In this document: positions 29,145 through 38,190 of the stretch, piece by piece
How the letters are laid out: the number at the start of each line of letters is the position of its first letter
Numbering within the stretch: the first letter of the stretch is position 1
Assembly (NCBI GenBank): GCA_902610975.1
Contig: CACLXL010000002.1
Span: 106,438-170,437, forward strand
DNA from: an uncultured Pelagibacteraceae bacterium
Lineage (GTDB): Bacteria > Pseudomonadota > Alphaproteobacteria > Pelagibacterales > Pelagibacteraceae
Direction: 5' to 3'
DNA: 64,000 bases
Notes under the pieces: model-generated
What the model was told of the DNA's origin: nothing
Database searches by the model: none
What the model saw: the letters and a program-made list of their open reading frames with translations, nothing else
Program-made: the position numbers and the translations under genes

Positions 29145-30468
29145 TCTTGTTCTCCAAAAGATGTTGATCAACTAAATAAGGGTTATTAGTTTTCTTTTTA
29201 ATCAAGGGTTCCTCTCTGCATCTACTTTCAATTTCTTTTCTAAAATGTCTTAATAAACCCTGAACTGGCCAAGCAGAACCCTCGCCAAATGCACAAATTG
29301 TATGACCCTCTATTTGTTTTGTAACATCAGATAAAAGCTCAATATCACTAAAAGTTGCTTTTCTTTTTTCAACCCTATCAAGTATCCTCCACATCCATCC
29401 TGCTCCTTCTCGACAAGGTGTGCATTGACCACAGCTTTCATGTTTATAAAATCTAGCTATCCTAGCCATGCAAGAAATAATATCTTGGTCTTTATTAATC
29501 ACGACCACCCCGGCTGTTCCTAACCCACTTTTATTTTCTATTAATGTGTCGAAGTCCATCGTAATTGTATCACAGATTTTTTTTGACAGTAGTGGCATTG
29601 AAGAACCTCCAGGGATTACTGCTTGAAGATTATCCCAGCCACCAATTACTCCTCCTGCATGTTTTTCAATCAGCTCTTTAAGAGGTATTCCCATCTCTTC
29701 CTCTACATTACAAGGAGAGTTAACGTTTCCAGATATACAGAATATTTTTGTTCCAGTATTTTTTGGTTTTCCAATTGATGCAAACCACTTACCCCCTCTT
29801 CTTAAAATTGTTGGTACAACAGCAATTGTTTCAACGTTGTTTACTATTGTAGGACAACCATATAAACCTACTAAAGCAGGGAAAGGAGGTTTAAGTCTTG
29901 GTTGGCCTTTATTGCCTTCTATACTTTCTAATAACGCTGTCTCTTCTCCACAAATATAAGCCCCAGCTCCATAATGAATATGAATATCAAAATCCCAACC
30001 AGAGCCACATGCATTCTTTCCCAAGAAACCTTTCTCGTAGGCCTGATCAATTGCGACTTGTAATCTTTTACCCTCATTAAAATATTCACCTCTAATATAA
30101 ATATAACAAACGTGAGCATTTACGGAAAAACCAGCTATTAAACATCCTTCAATTAATTTTTGGGGTTCAAATCTTAAAATATCTCTATCTTTACAAGTGC
30201 CTGGTTCAGACTCATCAGCATTTATCACTAAATAATGTGGTCTTGAACCAACCTCCTTTGGAGCAAAGGACCATTTTAAACCTGTTGAAAACCCAGCTCC
30301 ACCTCTCCCTCTCAGCTCGGATAATTTAATCTCACTAATTATCCAATCTCTTCCTTTAGAAATTATATTTTTAGTATCTTTCCAGTCATCTCTTTTGATA
30401 GAATTTTCGATTTCCCAACCAAATTCATTGTATAAATTTTTAAAGATTTTATCCTCCTTTTTAAGCAT
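29137..30468 (-). CDS. nuoF: NADH-quinone oxidoreductase subunit F
   Basis: A 443-residue flavoprotein that oxidises [21 protein letters not shown] is the NADH/FMN glycine-rich site, [19 protein letters not shown] binds FMN, and the C-terminal [10 protein letters not shown] with a later cysteine binds the N3 4Fe-4S cluster. The ATG at 30468 has GGAG 6 nt upstream; an in-frame ATG at 30480 is the alternative. It overlaps the nuoE end by 8 nt. Confidence 0.96.
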   Translation of the reverse strand: MLKKEDKIFKNLYNEFGWEIENSIKRDDWKDTKNIISKGRDWIISEIKLSELRGRGGAGFSTGLKWSFAPKEVGSRPHYLVINADESEPGTCKDRDILRFEPQKLIEGCLIAGFSVNAHVCYIYIRGEYFNEGKRLQVAIDQAYEKGFLGKNACGSGWDFDIHIHYGAGAYICGEETALLESIEGNKGQPRLKPPFPALVGLYGCPTIVNNVETIAVVPTILRRGGKWFASIGKPKNTGTKIFCISGNVNSPCNVEEEMGIPLKELIEKHAGGVIGGWDNLQAVIPGGSSMPLLSKKICDTITMDFDTLIENKSGLGTAGVVVINKDQDIISCMARIARFYKHESCGQCTPCREGAGWMWRILDRVEKRKATFSDIELLSDVTKQIEGHTICAFGEGSAWPVQGLLRHFRKEIESRCREEPLIKKKTNNPYLVDQHLLENKNA

Positions 30469-31066
30469 GATTTTCTCCATTAATTGTCTGTTTTTTTTCA
30501 GGGGATGTATTTGCTCTTCCTCTGTAAGAACCCGGTTTTAAAGGTTTATCTTTTATTAATGAGTCCAAAATATCTTTTGCGCTTTTTTCATCAAGATCTT
30601 CGTAATAATCATCATTAATCTGTATCATTGGTGCACTAACACATGCACCCAAACATTCTACCTCCATCCAAGAACAGTTTCCTGCTTTGGACAGTTCATT
30701 TTCTTTAGGAGAAATTTTTTCTTTACATAGTTTAACTATTTTATCTGCTCCACGAATTAAACATGGAGTAGTTGTGCATACTTGAATAAAATGTTTCCCT
30801 ACAGGTGCTAAATTATACATTGAATAGAAAGTAGCTACCTCATAAACCGATATATATGGCATTGATAAAAAATTGGCTATATATTTCATAGCAGCTAAGG
30901 GTATCCAATTGTTGTTTTGCCTTTGAGCCAAGTAAAGAAACGGCATCACTGCACTTTTTTTATTTTTTTCAGGATATTTTTTTAAAATTTCCTCGGCTTT
31001 TTTCAAATTTTCACTTGAAAATTTGAATTCTTTTGGTTGTTCATCGTGCACTTTTTTTAAACTCAT
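30461..31066 (-). CDS. nuoE: NADH-quinone oxidoreductase subunit E
   Basis: A 201-residue thioredoxin-fold subunit. The 2Fe-2S (N1a) ligands lie in [13 protein letters not shown] and in [11 protein letters not shown]. An N-terminal helical domain precedes them. The C-terminal 25 residues are polar and probably flexible. It overlaps nuoD by 4 nt. Confidence 0.96.
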   Translation of the reverse strand: MSLKKVHDEQPKEFKFSSENLKKAEEILKKYPEKNKKSAVMPFLYLAQRQNNNWIPLAAMKYIANFLSMPYISVYEVATFYSMYNLAPVGKHFIQVCTTTPCLIRGADKIVKLCKEKISPKENELSKAGNCSWMEVECLGACVSAPMIQINDDYYEDLDEKSAKDILDSLIKDKPLKPGSYRGRANTSPEKKQTINGENHA

Positions 31067-32238
31067 CTATCCACCTCTCCGAAAACAATATCAAGCGATC
31101 CTAATACGGCTGGAACATCAGCTAACATGTGGCCTCGAATTAAATAGTCCATTGCTTGAAGATGTGAAAAACCTGGTGCTCTAATTTTACATCTATAAGG
31201 TTTATTGCTACCATCTGATATTAAATAAACTCCAAATTCGCCTTTAGGAGCCTCAACCGCTGTGTATACGTCTCCTTTTGGGACCCTATATCCCTCAGTA
31301 AATAATTTAAAATGATGAATTAAAGCTTCCATAGATTGTTTCAAATCATTTCTATTTGGAGGAGATATTTTTCCATCTATAGATTTTACTGGACCCTTTG
31401 GTAGTCTTTCGATGCATTGTAAAATTATTTTCACGCTCTCTCTCATTTCTTCTATTCTACATAGGTAACGATCGTAACAATCTCCGTTTTTTCCTATCGG
31501 AATTTTAAAATCTAATTCGTTATATATTTCGTAAGGTTGGGATCTTCTTAAATCCCAAGGCACTCCAGATCCTCTTAGCATTACTCCAGAAAAACTATGA
31601 TCTAAAGCTTCTTGTTTAGAAACAATTCCGATTTCTACATTTCGTTGTTTAAAAATACGGTTATCAGTTAATAAACCTTCAAGATCATCAATAATTTTTG
31701 GAAATGATTTACAAAATTTCTCAATATCATCTACTAATTTAATTGGAATATCTTGGTGTACTCCACCAGTTCTGAAATAATTAGCATGTAATCTTGATCC
31801 CGAGGCTCGCTCATAAAAAGTCATTAAGGTTTCTCGTTCTTCGAAACCCCATAAAGATGGTGTTAATGCACCAACATCTAAAGCTTGTGTAGTAACGTTC
31901 AATATATGGCTTAAAATTCTGCCGATTTCGCAAAAAATAACTCTTATGTACTTAGCTCTGATAGGAACTTCTATTTTAAGTAATTTTTCAGCTGCTAAAG
32001 CAAAGGCATGTTCCTGATTCATTGGAGCAACATAATCTAAACGATCAAAATAAGGTAATGCTTGGGTATATGTTTTTTGCTCTATAAGTTTTTCAGTCCC
32101 CCTATGTAATAACCCTATATGTGGATCAGCTTTTTCTACAACTTCACCGTCTAATTCTAATATCAGTCTTAAAACACCATGTGCAGCTGGATGTTGAGGT
32201 CCAAAATTTAAATTTAATGATTTAGTTTTTTTTACCAT
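31063..32238 (-). CDS. nuoD: NADH-quinone oxidoreductase subunit D
   Basis: A 391-residue 49-kDa-type subunit. [15 protein letters not shown] near the start holds the histidine that contacts quinone, and the Tyr of [18 protein letters not shown] is the second quinone ligand. The C-terminal FGEVDR ending is conserved. It binds quinone with NuoB and NuoH. It overlaps nuoC by 17 nt and nuoE by 4 nt. NuoC and NuoD are separate here, unlike in E. coli. Confidence 0.97.
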   Translation of the reverse strand: MVKKTKSLNLNFGPQHPAAHGVLRLILELDGEVVEKADPHIGLLHRGTEKLIEQKTYTQALPYFDRLDYVAPMNQEHAFALAAEKLLKIEVPIRAKYIRVIFCEIGRILSHILNVTTQALDVGALTPSLWGFEERETLMTFYERASGSRLHANYFRTGGVHQDIPIKLVDDIEKFCKSFPKIIDDLEGLLTDNRIFKQRNVEIGIVSKQEALDHSFSGVMLRGSGVPWDLRRSQPYEIYNELDFKIPIGKNGDCYDRYLCRIEEMRESVKIILQCIERLPKGPVKSIDGKISPPNRNDLKQSMEALIHHFKLFTEGYRVPKGDVYTAVEAPKGEFGVYLISDGSNKPYRCKIRAPGFSHLQAMDYLIRGHMLADVPAVLGSLDIVFGEVDR

Positions 32239-32836
32239 CTGTTTCTTTTTTTTTTATTTCCTTTAAATAACTTGTTCCCTCCCAAGGACTCTCAAAATCA
32301 AAATTTCTGTAATTCTGTTCCAGTTTTACAGGTTCATAAACAACCTTTTTTTCTTTTTCACTATATCTAACCTCGTTAAAACCGGTCAGAGGAAAATCTT
32401 TTCTTAAAGGATGTCCTTTAAAGCCATAATCAGTTAATATTCTTCTTAAATCAGGATGATTTTTAAATTTAATACCATACATATCAAAAACTTCTCTTTC
32501 CATCCAATTGGCTGAAGGAAAAATTTTTGTTATTGAATTTATAATTTGATTTATCTTAAATTTAATTGAAAGTTTAATTCGATTATTATTTTCATGAGAT
32601 AGAAATAGATATACTAGTTCAAATCTGTTTTCATCTGAAGGATAATCAACGCCTGCAATATCAATTAGTTGTCTGAACTTACATTTGTCATCAGATTTTA
32701 AGAATTGAATAACTTGAACTAAATCTTTTTGATCAACTTCTATTAATAACTCATTATTTTCGATTAATGAATTTTGAATTTTAATAGAAAGCTCGGAATT
32801 TAAATAAGTTTCTAATTTTTTTAAATTATCGATCAT
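32222..32836 (-). CDS. nuoC: NADH-quinone oxidoreductase subunit C
   Basis: A 204-residue 30-kDa-type subunit. The ATG at 32836 gives [13 protein letters not shown] and lies one base after the nuoB stop; upstream codons in the same frame overlap nuoB and do not resemble the family. [41 protein letters not shown] is the family signature. It is structural in the hydrophilic arm. Confidence 0.95.
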   Translation of the reverse strand: MIDNLKKLETYLNSELSIKIQNSLIENNELLIEVDQKDLVQVIQFLKSDDKCKFRQLIDIAGVDYPSDENRFELVYLFLSHENNNRIKLSIKFKINQIINSITKIFPSANWMEREVFDMYGIKFKNHPDLRRILTDYGFKGHPLRKDFPLTGFNEVRYSEKEKKVVYEPVKLEQNYRNFDFESPWEGTSYLKEIKKKETDGKKN

Positions 32837-32837
32837 A

Positions 32838-33374
32838 TTATCTTTGTGAGGTTCCTTTTCTTCTAATTTTTTTTTGAAGTTGTAAAATCCCATATAAAAG
32901 AGCTTCAGCCGAAGGTGGGCAGCCCGGAATATAAATATCGACTGGAACAATTTTATCGCAACCTCGGACTACTGAATAAGAGTAATGGTAATAACCGCCA
33001 CCATTTGCACAGCTACCCATGGAAACTACGTATCTTGGCTCTGGCATTTGATCATAAACTTTTCTTAACGCAGGAGCCATTTTGTTGGTCAATGTTCCTG
33101 CTACTATCATCACATCCGACTGTCTTGGTGAAGCTCTTGGAGCTGCACCAAACCTTTCAAGATCGTATCTTGGCATTGAAGTTTGCATCATCTCAACAGC
33201 ACAACAAGCAAGACCAAAAGTCATCCAGTGTAATGAGCCTGTTCTAGCCCAATTAATTAAATTTTCAGATGAAGTTGTTATGAAACCCTTTTCAGCAAAA
33301 TCTTTTGCTAGATCTTTAAACTCTTCCGGAATTTTATTTTCTTTTTCTGGATTTAAACTAAATTTTATTCCCAT
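32838..33374 (-). CDS. nuoB: NADH-quinone oxidoreductase subunit B
   Basis: A 178-residue subunit binding the terminal 4Fe-4S cluster N2. The ligands are the tandem cysteines in LACCAVEMM, the cysteine of GSCANGGG and the one in [15 protein letters not shown] chose the ATG at 33374 because AGGAG stands 7 nt upstream; a GTG at 33395 gives an extra MEKRSFG and has no such site. It overlaps nuoA by 10 nt. Confidence 0.96.
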   Translation of the reverse strand: MGIKFSLNPEKENKIPEEFKDLAKDFAEKGFITTSSENLINWARTGSLHWMTFGLACCAVEMMQTSMPRYDLERFGAAPRASPRQSDVMIVAGTLTNKMAPALRKVYDQMPEPRYVVSMGSCANGGGYYHYSYSVVRGCDKIVPVDIYIPGCPPSAEALLYGILQLQKKIRRKGTSQR

Positions 33375-33733
33375 TCCAAAGCTCCTTTTTTCCACTCATA
33401 TATAAATCCAATTGTAAGAATTCCTAAAAATACCATCATCGACCAAAAACCAAGTGCGCCTAGGCTTCCAAGCGAAATTGCCCAGGGAAAAAGAAATGCA
33501 ATTTCAAGATCAAAAATTATGAATAAAATTGCTACTAAATAAAATCGGACATCAAATTCCATCCTTGAATCATCAAATGCCTCAAATCCACACTCGTAAG
33601 CTGATAACTTTTCAGGATCTGGATTGGATGGAGACGCTAAATAATTTGCAACTATAAAGCCTACACTCAAAAATAGAGCTATAAATAAAAATATTATTAT
33701 TGATAAATAATCTGATAAAAAGTTGTAAATCAT
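33365..33733 (-). CDS. nuoA: NADH-quinone oxidoreductase subunit A
   Basis: A 122-residue protein with three transmembrane helices. The loop [43 protein letters not shown] is the NuoA signature with the redox-active-site cysteine. It is the first gene of the complex I operon. Its ATG follows a run of ten A residues, and the nearest Shine-Dalgarno-like bases (GAGGT) are about 18 nt upstream, too far for normal use. Confidence 0.96.
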   Translation of the reverse strand: MIYNFLSDYLSIIIFLFIALFLSVGFIVANYLASPSNPDPEKLSAYECGFEAFDDSRMEFDVRFYLVAILFIIFDLEIAFLFPWAISLGSLGALGFWSMMVFLGILTIGFIYEWKKGALEWE

Positions 33734-33751
33734 TTTTTTTTTTAATATCTA

Positions 33752-33772
33752 CCTCAATACCGTAGTTTGAGG
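33752..33772 (-). repeat. Inverted repeat in the nuo leader
   Basis: CCTCAA (33752-33757) and TTGAGG (33767-33772) form a 6-bp stem with a 9-nt loop, about 20 nt before the nuoA ATG. In the nuo mRNA the 3' arm holds the only purine-rich GAGG bases. It could hold a ribosome site or an operator. There is no T-run, so it is not a terminator. Role unknown. Confidence 0.4.
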
Positions 33773-33870
33773 ATTCTTATATTAATAATGTCTATTTATA
33801 ACATTAAACAATTAAGAGTACAGGACAGATGGAAGCATTTATGTTGACGAATTCATGTTGATTTATAACT

Positions 33871-33899
33871 CACTAGATGAAAATCATTATCAACTAGTG
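33871..33899 (-). repeat. Inverted repeat abutting the 3' end of tRNA-Asp
   Basis: CACTAG (33871-33876) and CTAGTG (33894-33899) are perfect inverted arms, with a nested ATGA/TCAT pair inside. On the tRNA strand the 5' arm uses the last two bases of the encoded CCA. It could be a processing signal or a weak terminator of the tRNA transcript. No long T-run follows. Confidence 0.35.
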
Positions 33900-33975
33900 G
33901 CGGGAGTGACGGGACTCGAACCCGCGACCTCCTGCGTGACAGGCAGGCGCTCTAACCAAACTGAGCTACACCCCC
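33898..33975 (-). tRNA. tRNA-Asp (GUC)
   Basis: A full cloverleaf on the minus strand. The acceptor GGGGGTG pairs with CACTCCC, the D arm has GCTC...GAGC, the anticodon arm CCTGC-CTGTCAC-GCAGG gives anticodon GTC, and the T loop is TTCGAGT. Discriminator G and an encoded CCA are present; total 78 nt. It lies 8 nt downstream of tRNA-Val and is surely cotranscribed with it. Confidence 0.95.
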
Positions 33976-33983
33976 TTATTTAA

Positions 33984-34059
33984 TGGTGGGCGGTAAAGGA
34001 CTCGAACCTATGACCCTCTCGGTGTAAACGAGATGCTCTACCAACTGAGCTAACCGCCC
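33984..34059 (-). tRNA. tRNA-Val (UAC)
   Basis: A full cloverleaf on the minus strand. The acceptor GGGCGGT pairs with ACCGCCC, the anticodon arm TCTCG-TTTACAC-CGAGA gives anticodon TAC, and discriminator A precedes an encoded CCA; total 76 nt. The T stem (ATAGG with CCTTT) has a U-U mismatch at its second pair, which is unusual but does not abolish the fold. Confidence 0.95.
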
Positions 34060-34076
34060 TAATTAAATAAAACCGA

Positions 34077-34105
34077 GATATACAATAAAAACTTTACAAA
34101 GTAAA
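34077..34105 (-). promoter_or_regulatory. Candidate promoter for tRNA-Val/tRNA-Asp
   Basis: On the minus strand TTTACT (34105-34100) and TATATC (34082-34077) are 17 nt apart, about 18 nt before the tRNA-Val 5' end. Each matches four of six consensus bases. A G/C-rich stretch (TCGG) after the -10 would fit a stringently controlled stable RNA promoter, but that is speculation. Confidence 0.45.
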
Positions 34106-34159
34106 AAAGTATTTAAATTGTTGTGTAATTTATATAAATAGCAGTATTATTGAAATATT

Positions 34160-34693
34160 ATGATTATAACTTGTAATTGTGGTGAAAAAAAATTTACGCT
34201 TCCGGATAACTCGATTCCAGTATCTGGTAGACTGGTGCAGTGCGGTTTTTGTGGATTAAAATGGAAACAATTTCCTGTAGGTGAAGTTAAAAATACTCAA
34301 ACAGTTTCTCGACCACAAAAAATAGTCTCGAAACCTCAGCCGGTTCAACAAAAAATAGAAAAACCAAAAAAAGTAAAAAGGACTGCTCCAAAAAAACCAA
34401 GAGAAATAAGTTTATACTCACCCGAATATTTAGCAAAAAAACATGGGATCAAAATCAATGACACACAAACTGAGAAAAAAATCAGTAAAAAAGAAAGTCG
34501 GAAAGTTTCTTTTGGATTTTATAGTTCACTACTTGTATTTATTTTCTTTGTAATTACTTTGTCGCGTATTTTATATTTTTCACAGGAATTTATAATTACA
34601 ATGGTACCATCATCTGAATATTATTTAAATTATTTCTTTGAGAGTATAAGAAATATTTTTGAAATTTGGAAAAATTTAATTACTAATTATTAG
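34160..34693 (+). CDS. Zinc-ribbon, single-pass membrane protein
   Basis: A 177-residue protein. The N-terminus CNCGEKKFTLPDNSIPVSGR-LVQCGFCGLKW has paired CxC and CxxC motifs of the MJ0042 / zinc_ribbon_5 type. A Lys/Pro-rich linker (about 50-110) and one transmembrane helix (about 117-140) follow, then a short tail. Proteins of this plan are common in alphaproteobacteria and have no settled function. Its end overlaps the convergent fusion gene by 11 nt. The gene start is supported by the position of the cysteine motif at the N-terminus. Confidence 0.8.
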   Translation: MIITCNCGEKKFTLPDNSIPVSGRLVQCGFCGLKWKQFPVGEVKNTQTVSRPQKIVSKPQPVQQKIEKPKKVKRTAPKKPREISLYSPEYLAKKHGIKINDTQTEKKISKKESRKVSFGFYSSLLVFIFFVITLSRILYFSQEFIITMVPSSEYYLNYFFESIRNIFEIWKNLITNY

Positions 34694-37235
34694 ACTCTAA
34701 ATCTTTAATATTAATAAAATTTTCTGAAAGATCAGAATTATTTTTTATAATATCTTTATAAAAATTCCATGCCAAAACAATTAACGTGTTTTTTTTATTT
34801 TTAATATATGATTTATTTTTAATAGGTATTTTCACACCTGGGATAAATTTATTGTGTTTTAATTTATTATCTTCTACTATAAAATCAATTTCTTTAGAAA
34901 CACCAAAAAAATTTAAAGCAGTAGTCGCTTTTGCCGGAGCTCCATAACCTACTATTACTTTGTTATTCTTTCTAATTTTTTTTAAATTTCTTCTTACATT
35001 TTCTCTTATTTTGTAAACTTTTTCACCAAATTTTTTATATGTATCAAATTTTTTTATACCAAACTTTTCTTCCTCTTTCAGCATTTGCTTTACACTTTTA
35101 TCAATCTTAGTTTTTTTATTCTTTTTGATATAAACTCTAATTGATCCACCATGAGTATCAACTTTTTCTGATTTAAATATTGTACTGTCAAATTTTTTAA
35201 AAAAGTTTATTAATGAAGTAAGTGACCAGTAGTTGTAGTGTTCATGATAAATATTATCAAAGGTTAGATCTTTTAATGTATTCAATAAGTACTGAACTTC
35301 AATAATAATTGTCCCATTTTTACCTAGCAGTTTAAACATACACTCCGCCATTTCCTGTAATTTGTCAGAGTGAGCAAAAACATTTGAGGCTAAAATTAAA
35401 TCTGCACCTTTTTTTATTTTTTTTAAATTCTTTCCATCTAAGAAACCATTAAAGGTTTTGATTTTATTTTTATTTGCCAATTTAGCTAAATTTTTAGCTG
35501 GTTCGATCCCAAGTATTTTTTTAAATCCCTGATCATAAAATGGTTTTAATGCTACGCCATCATTGCTACCTATATCAATAATATACGATTTTTTTTTATT
35601 TAATTTTAAATCCTTAATATATTTTTTTGATGCTTTAACAAAATGTTCTCGAAATACTTTCGAAGTTGATGACGTATAAAGGTAGTTGGAAAACATTTTT
35701 TTTGGATCAACAGAGACAGATAATTGACAATTATGACATTTGTCACAATAATTAACTTCAAGAGGATATAATTCACATTTATCATTTTGTTTATTCAGAA
35801 GATTGTTTGCTAAAGGTTGGTAGCCCAAAGATACAACTCTTTTTAAATCTGCGTTCCCACAAGATCTACAATTAAATTTATAGCAAGATAGTAACAAATT
35901 TTTTTCTTTTTCGTCTACAAAAACATGTTTTACGGTATGAGTGATACCGTAATTTTCATGATCCCTCTCCCCTCTTACTAAATTTAAAAATGTAGTATCT
36001 TTTGTGAAAACCATTGTGTGAGCAACATTAGGTTTAATTACAGAAAGTTGCCCTTCATTCACAACTTGAGTAACTTTTGGAGCTCCTGGATTAATTATAT
36101 TTTGAAAAATTTCTATGATTTGTCCTTTTGTGAACAAACATTTTTGTTCTTGCTGCGGATGATAATGGTTTGCTCTGATTGTTCCTTTTTTTGAGTCAAT
36201 TAATCCAATTAAATTGATCGGTTCTGTAAGCTCGTGATTGCTAATTTTACCTCTATTATCGACGTATAAATTCTTGCCATCTTTTACATACTCCAAATCT
36301 TTAATAAAATTTTGTTTTGACCATTTTTCAATCATTTCTTTTATGTTTTGATCAATATTGTAAAGAAATTTAAATCCTGTTTTTAATATTTTCTTGTTTG
36401 ATAATGAGAAACCTAGATTCGGAATTTCATCATTAGTCTCTTTTAGTTGAATTTTTGGATTATGTTTTTTACAAATATTTGCTACTTCTTTTACTGTTAA
36501 AGTATCTTTAGTTAAGTTAAATATTTCAGATTTTATATGATCATTTTCCTCCATGAACTTAAAACATCTTGCTACATCAATTAATGGAACCAAACTTTTA
36601 ATTTGTCTTCCTCCAGCAAATAATTTTAAAGTTCCATCTTGAGATGCAATTTTAGAAAATAAATTAGGCATAATATCTATACGCATTGTATCATTAGAAT
36701 ATCCATATACAGATCCTAATCTTAAAATTACGTAATTTTTTCGAGAATCTTTTATTTGCTTTTCGTTTGCTGCCTTTGAAGATGAGTAAGATAAAACTGG
36801 TTGTGTATTTTCGTTCTCTTTAATATCCTTTTTAACTTCAGATATTCCTTCGAAAACTACATGTGTAGAAGGAAAAATTAATTTACATTCATTGCTTATG
36901 GTATTCAAAATATTTTGTGTTCCCTCTTCAGCGACTAGTTTTATTTTCTCATCTATTTCTTTCGAAGACTCACTTTTAGTTTTTGGCACAGAGGTTATGC
37001 CAGCTAAATGATGAACTACATCTGCGTTACTAAAATATTTATTAACTAAGTCTTTATCCAAAATATCGCCATGAATAAATTCCATATTCCAATTTCTTAT
37101 TTGATTCACTCTTTCTGATACAAATCTATTATCAATAATCAAAATTTTATGATGCCAACTCACACCAGAATACAGTTTACATAGTTCTGTGCCTATATAT
37201 CCCAATCCACCCGTAATTATGATTTTCTTTTTCAT
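34683..37235 (-). CDS. Three-module sugar enzyme: SDR epimerase/dehydratase + cupin + C-methyltransferase
   Basis: This is one 850-residue open frame with three parts. Residues 1-310 are an extended SDR: GGLGYIG at 9-15 binds NAD(P), and YSSSK at 150-154 is the YxxxK catalytic pair. Residues 330-440 are a cupin with a metal-type HYH motif (RANHYHP, 354-360) and a later AHTM, like the cupin half of CapF-type proteins. Residues 450-850 resemble TylC3/NovU-type sugar C-methyltransferases: a zinc site with cysteines 456, 459, 497 and 500, the SAM motif DIGSNDG (554-560), YHEH near 673-676 and GYGAPAKA at 763-770. It likely builds a branched or methylated nucleotide sugar for a surface glycan. Substrate unknown; the fusion itself is directly visible. 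Confidence 0.85.
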   Translation of the reverse strand: MKKKIIITGGLGYIGTELCKLYSGVSWHHKILIIDNRFVSERVNQIRNWNMEFIHGDILDKDLVNKYFSNADVVHHLAGITSVPKTKSESSKEIDEKIKLVAEEGTQNILNTISNECKLIFPSTHVVFEGISEVKKDIKENENTQPVLSYSSSKAANEKQIKDSRKNYVILRLGSVYGYSNDTMRIDIMPNLFSKIASQDGTLKLFAGGRQIKSLVPLIDVARCFKFMEENDHIKSEIFNLTKDTLTVKEVANICKKHNPKIQLKETNDEIPNLGFSLSNKKILKTGFKFLYNIDQNIKEMIEKWSKQNFIKDLEYVKDGKNLYVDNRGKISNHELTEPINLIGLIDSKKGTIRANHYHPQQEQKCLFTKGQIIEIFQNIINPGAPKVTQVVNEGQLSVIKPNVAHTMVFTKDTTFLNLVRGERDHENYGITHTVKHVFVDEKEKNLLLSCYKFNCRSCGNADLKRVVSLGYQPLANNLLNKQNDKCELYPLEVNYCDKCHNCQLSVSVDPKKMFSNYLYTSSTSKVFREHFVKASKKYIKDLKLNKKKSYIIDIGSNDGVALKPFYDQGFKKILGIEPAKNLAKLANKNKIKTFNGFLDGKNLKKIKKGADLILASNVFAHSDKLQEMAECMFKLLGKNGTIIIEVQYLLNTLKDLTFDNIYHEHYNYWSLTSLINFFKKFDSTIFKSEKVDTHGGSIRVYIKKNKKTKIDKSVKQMLKEEEKFGIKKFDTYKKFGEKVYKIRENVRRNLKKIRKNNKVIVGYGAPAKATTALNFFGVSKEIDFIVEDNKLKHNKFIPGVKIPIKNKSYIKNKKNTLIVLAWNFYKDIIKNNSDLSENFINIKDLESNN

Positions 37236-37287
37236 AAGATTTAAATATGCATTTACATATATTATATTTTATTATAACTCAAATATC
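37236..37287. promoter_or_regulatory. Short divergent promoter region between the fusion and GT17 genes
   Basis: Fifty-two AT-only-like bases separate two divergent starts, so both promoters must lie here or inside the opposite gene. TATATTATATTTTATTATAA offers several -10-like hexamers on both strands and none can be singled out. No Shine-Dalgarno sequence precedes the GT17 ATG. Confidence 0.4.
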
Positions 37288-38178
37288 ATGAATATTTATG
37301 ACTGCTTTATGTATTTCGACGAGGATTTACTTTTAGATTTAAGGTTAAATACATTAAATAAGTTTGTAAAAAAATTTGTCATAACTGAGGCAACATACAC
37401 CCATAATGGTAGCAAAAAGAATCTAAAATTTGACATTAAAAAATTCAGTAAATTTAAAGATAAAATAATTTATATAGTTGTTGATAAAAAACCTGATAAC
37501 ATTTTAGAATTATATGAGACAGATACAACGGATAAAAGAGGTGAAAAATTGATACTTAATGGAATGGCGAGAGACTACTTTCAGAGAGAAAATTTAAAAA
37601 GAGGATTAAAAAACCTAACCGAGGACGATTTAGTTTTAATAAGTGATTTAGATGAAATTCCAAATTTGTCTAATGTAAACTTTGCAAAAATAAATAATAA
37701 CATCTTAATTTTTGAGCAGAAAATGTTCTACTACAAATTAAATTTACTTTATAATGATTACACTTGGCATGGAACTAAAGCAGTAAAAAATAAAAATTTT
37801 ATTTCTCCTCAATGGCTAAGAAATATAAAAGGGAAAAAATATTCTAAATGGAGAATTGATACTTTCTTTTCTAAAAAGAAATACTCAAACTTATATTTTG
37901 TAAAAAATGGTGGCTGGCATTTTACTTGTTTACGAACACCTGAAGAACTAGAAAAAAAACTTCTTAATTTTGCTCATCATTACGAATTTGAGAAGAGTGG
38001 TTTAAAAATAAATGATTTAAAAAAACTTATCTCAGAAAAAAGAGTAATGTATGACCATAATGTGGACCAAAAAGGTTATAAATGGTCTGGTAAATCTACT
38101 CTTAAAAAAATAAAAAATGATCAGCTGCCTTTTACTATATCAGAAAATCTTGACAAATATAAAGCTTGGTTGGATTAA
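37288..38178 (+). CDS. Family 17 glycosyltransferase
   Basis: A 296-residue protein starting MNIYDCFMYFDEDLLLDLRLN, the typical opening of GT17 (beta-1,4-mannosyl-glycoprotein N-acetylglucosaminyltransferase-like). LISDLDEIPN is the likely metal-binding DxD-type motif, with KMFYYKLNLLY and GGWHFTCL as further family segments. I chose the ATG at 37288; frames further upstream overlap the divergent gene. It probably adds a sugar to a surface glycan. It pairs with the divergent sugar-modifying fusion, and its end lies 12 nt from lon. Donor and acceptor are unknown. Confidence 0.85.
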   Translation: MNIYDCFMYFDEDLLLDLRLNTLNKFVKKFVITEATYTHNGSKKNLKFDIKKFSKFKDKIIYIVVDKKPDNILELYETDTTDKRGEKLILNGMARDYFQRENLKRGLKNLTEDDLVLISDLDEIPNLSNVNFAKINNNILIFEQKMFYYKLNLLYNDYTWHGTKAVKNKNFISPQWLRNIKGKKYSKWRIDTFFSKKKYSNLYFVKNGGWHFTCLRTPEELEKKLLNFAHHYEFEKSGLKINDLKKLISEKRVMYDHNVDQKGYKWSGKSTLKKIKNDQLPFTISENLDKYKAWLD

Positions 38179-38190
38179 TTGAAATAATTT

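Noticed and set aside
29928..30119. Additional minus-strand frame inside nuoF
   Set aside because: It lies in another frame of a conserved gene, with no family resemblance and no ribosome site.
33873..33891. Second Fur-box-like 19-mer between tRNA-Asp and nuoA
   Set aside because: It matches only about 14 of 19 consensus positions, is inside a different inverted repeat, and such matches are easy to get in AT-rich DNA.
33898..34059. tRNA pair as an integration site for a mobile island
   Set aside because: No integrase, no direct repeat of a tRNA 3' end and no phage gene was found nearby; the accessory look of 34683-38178 rests only on gene content.
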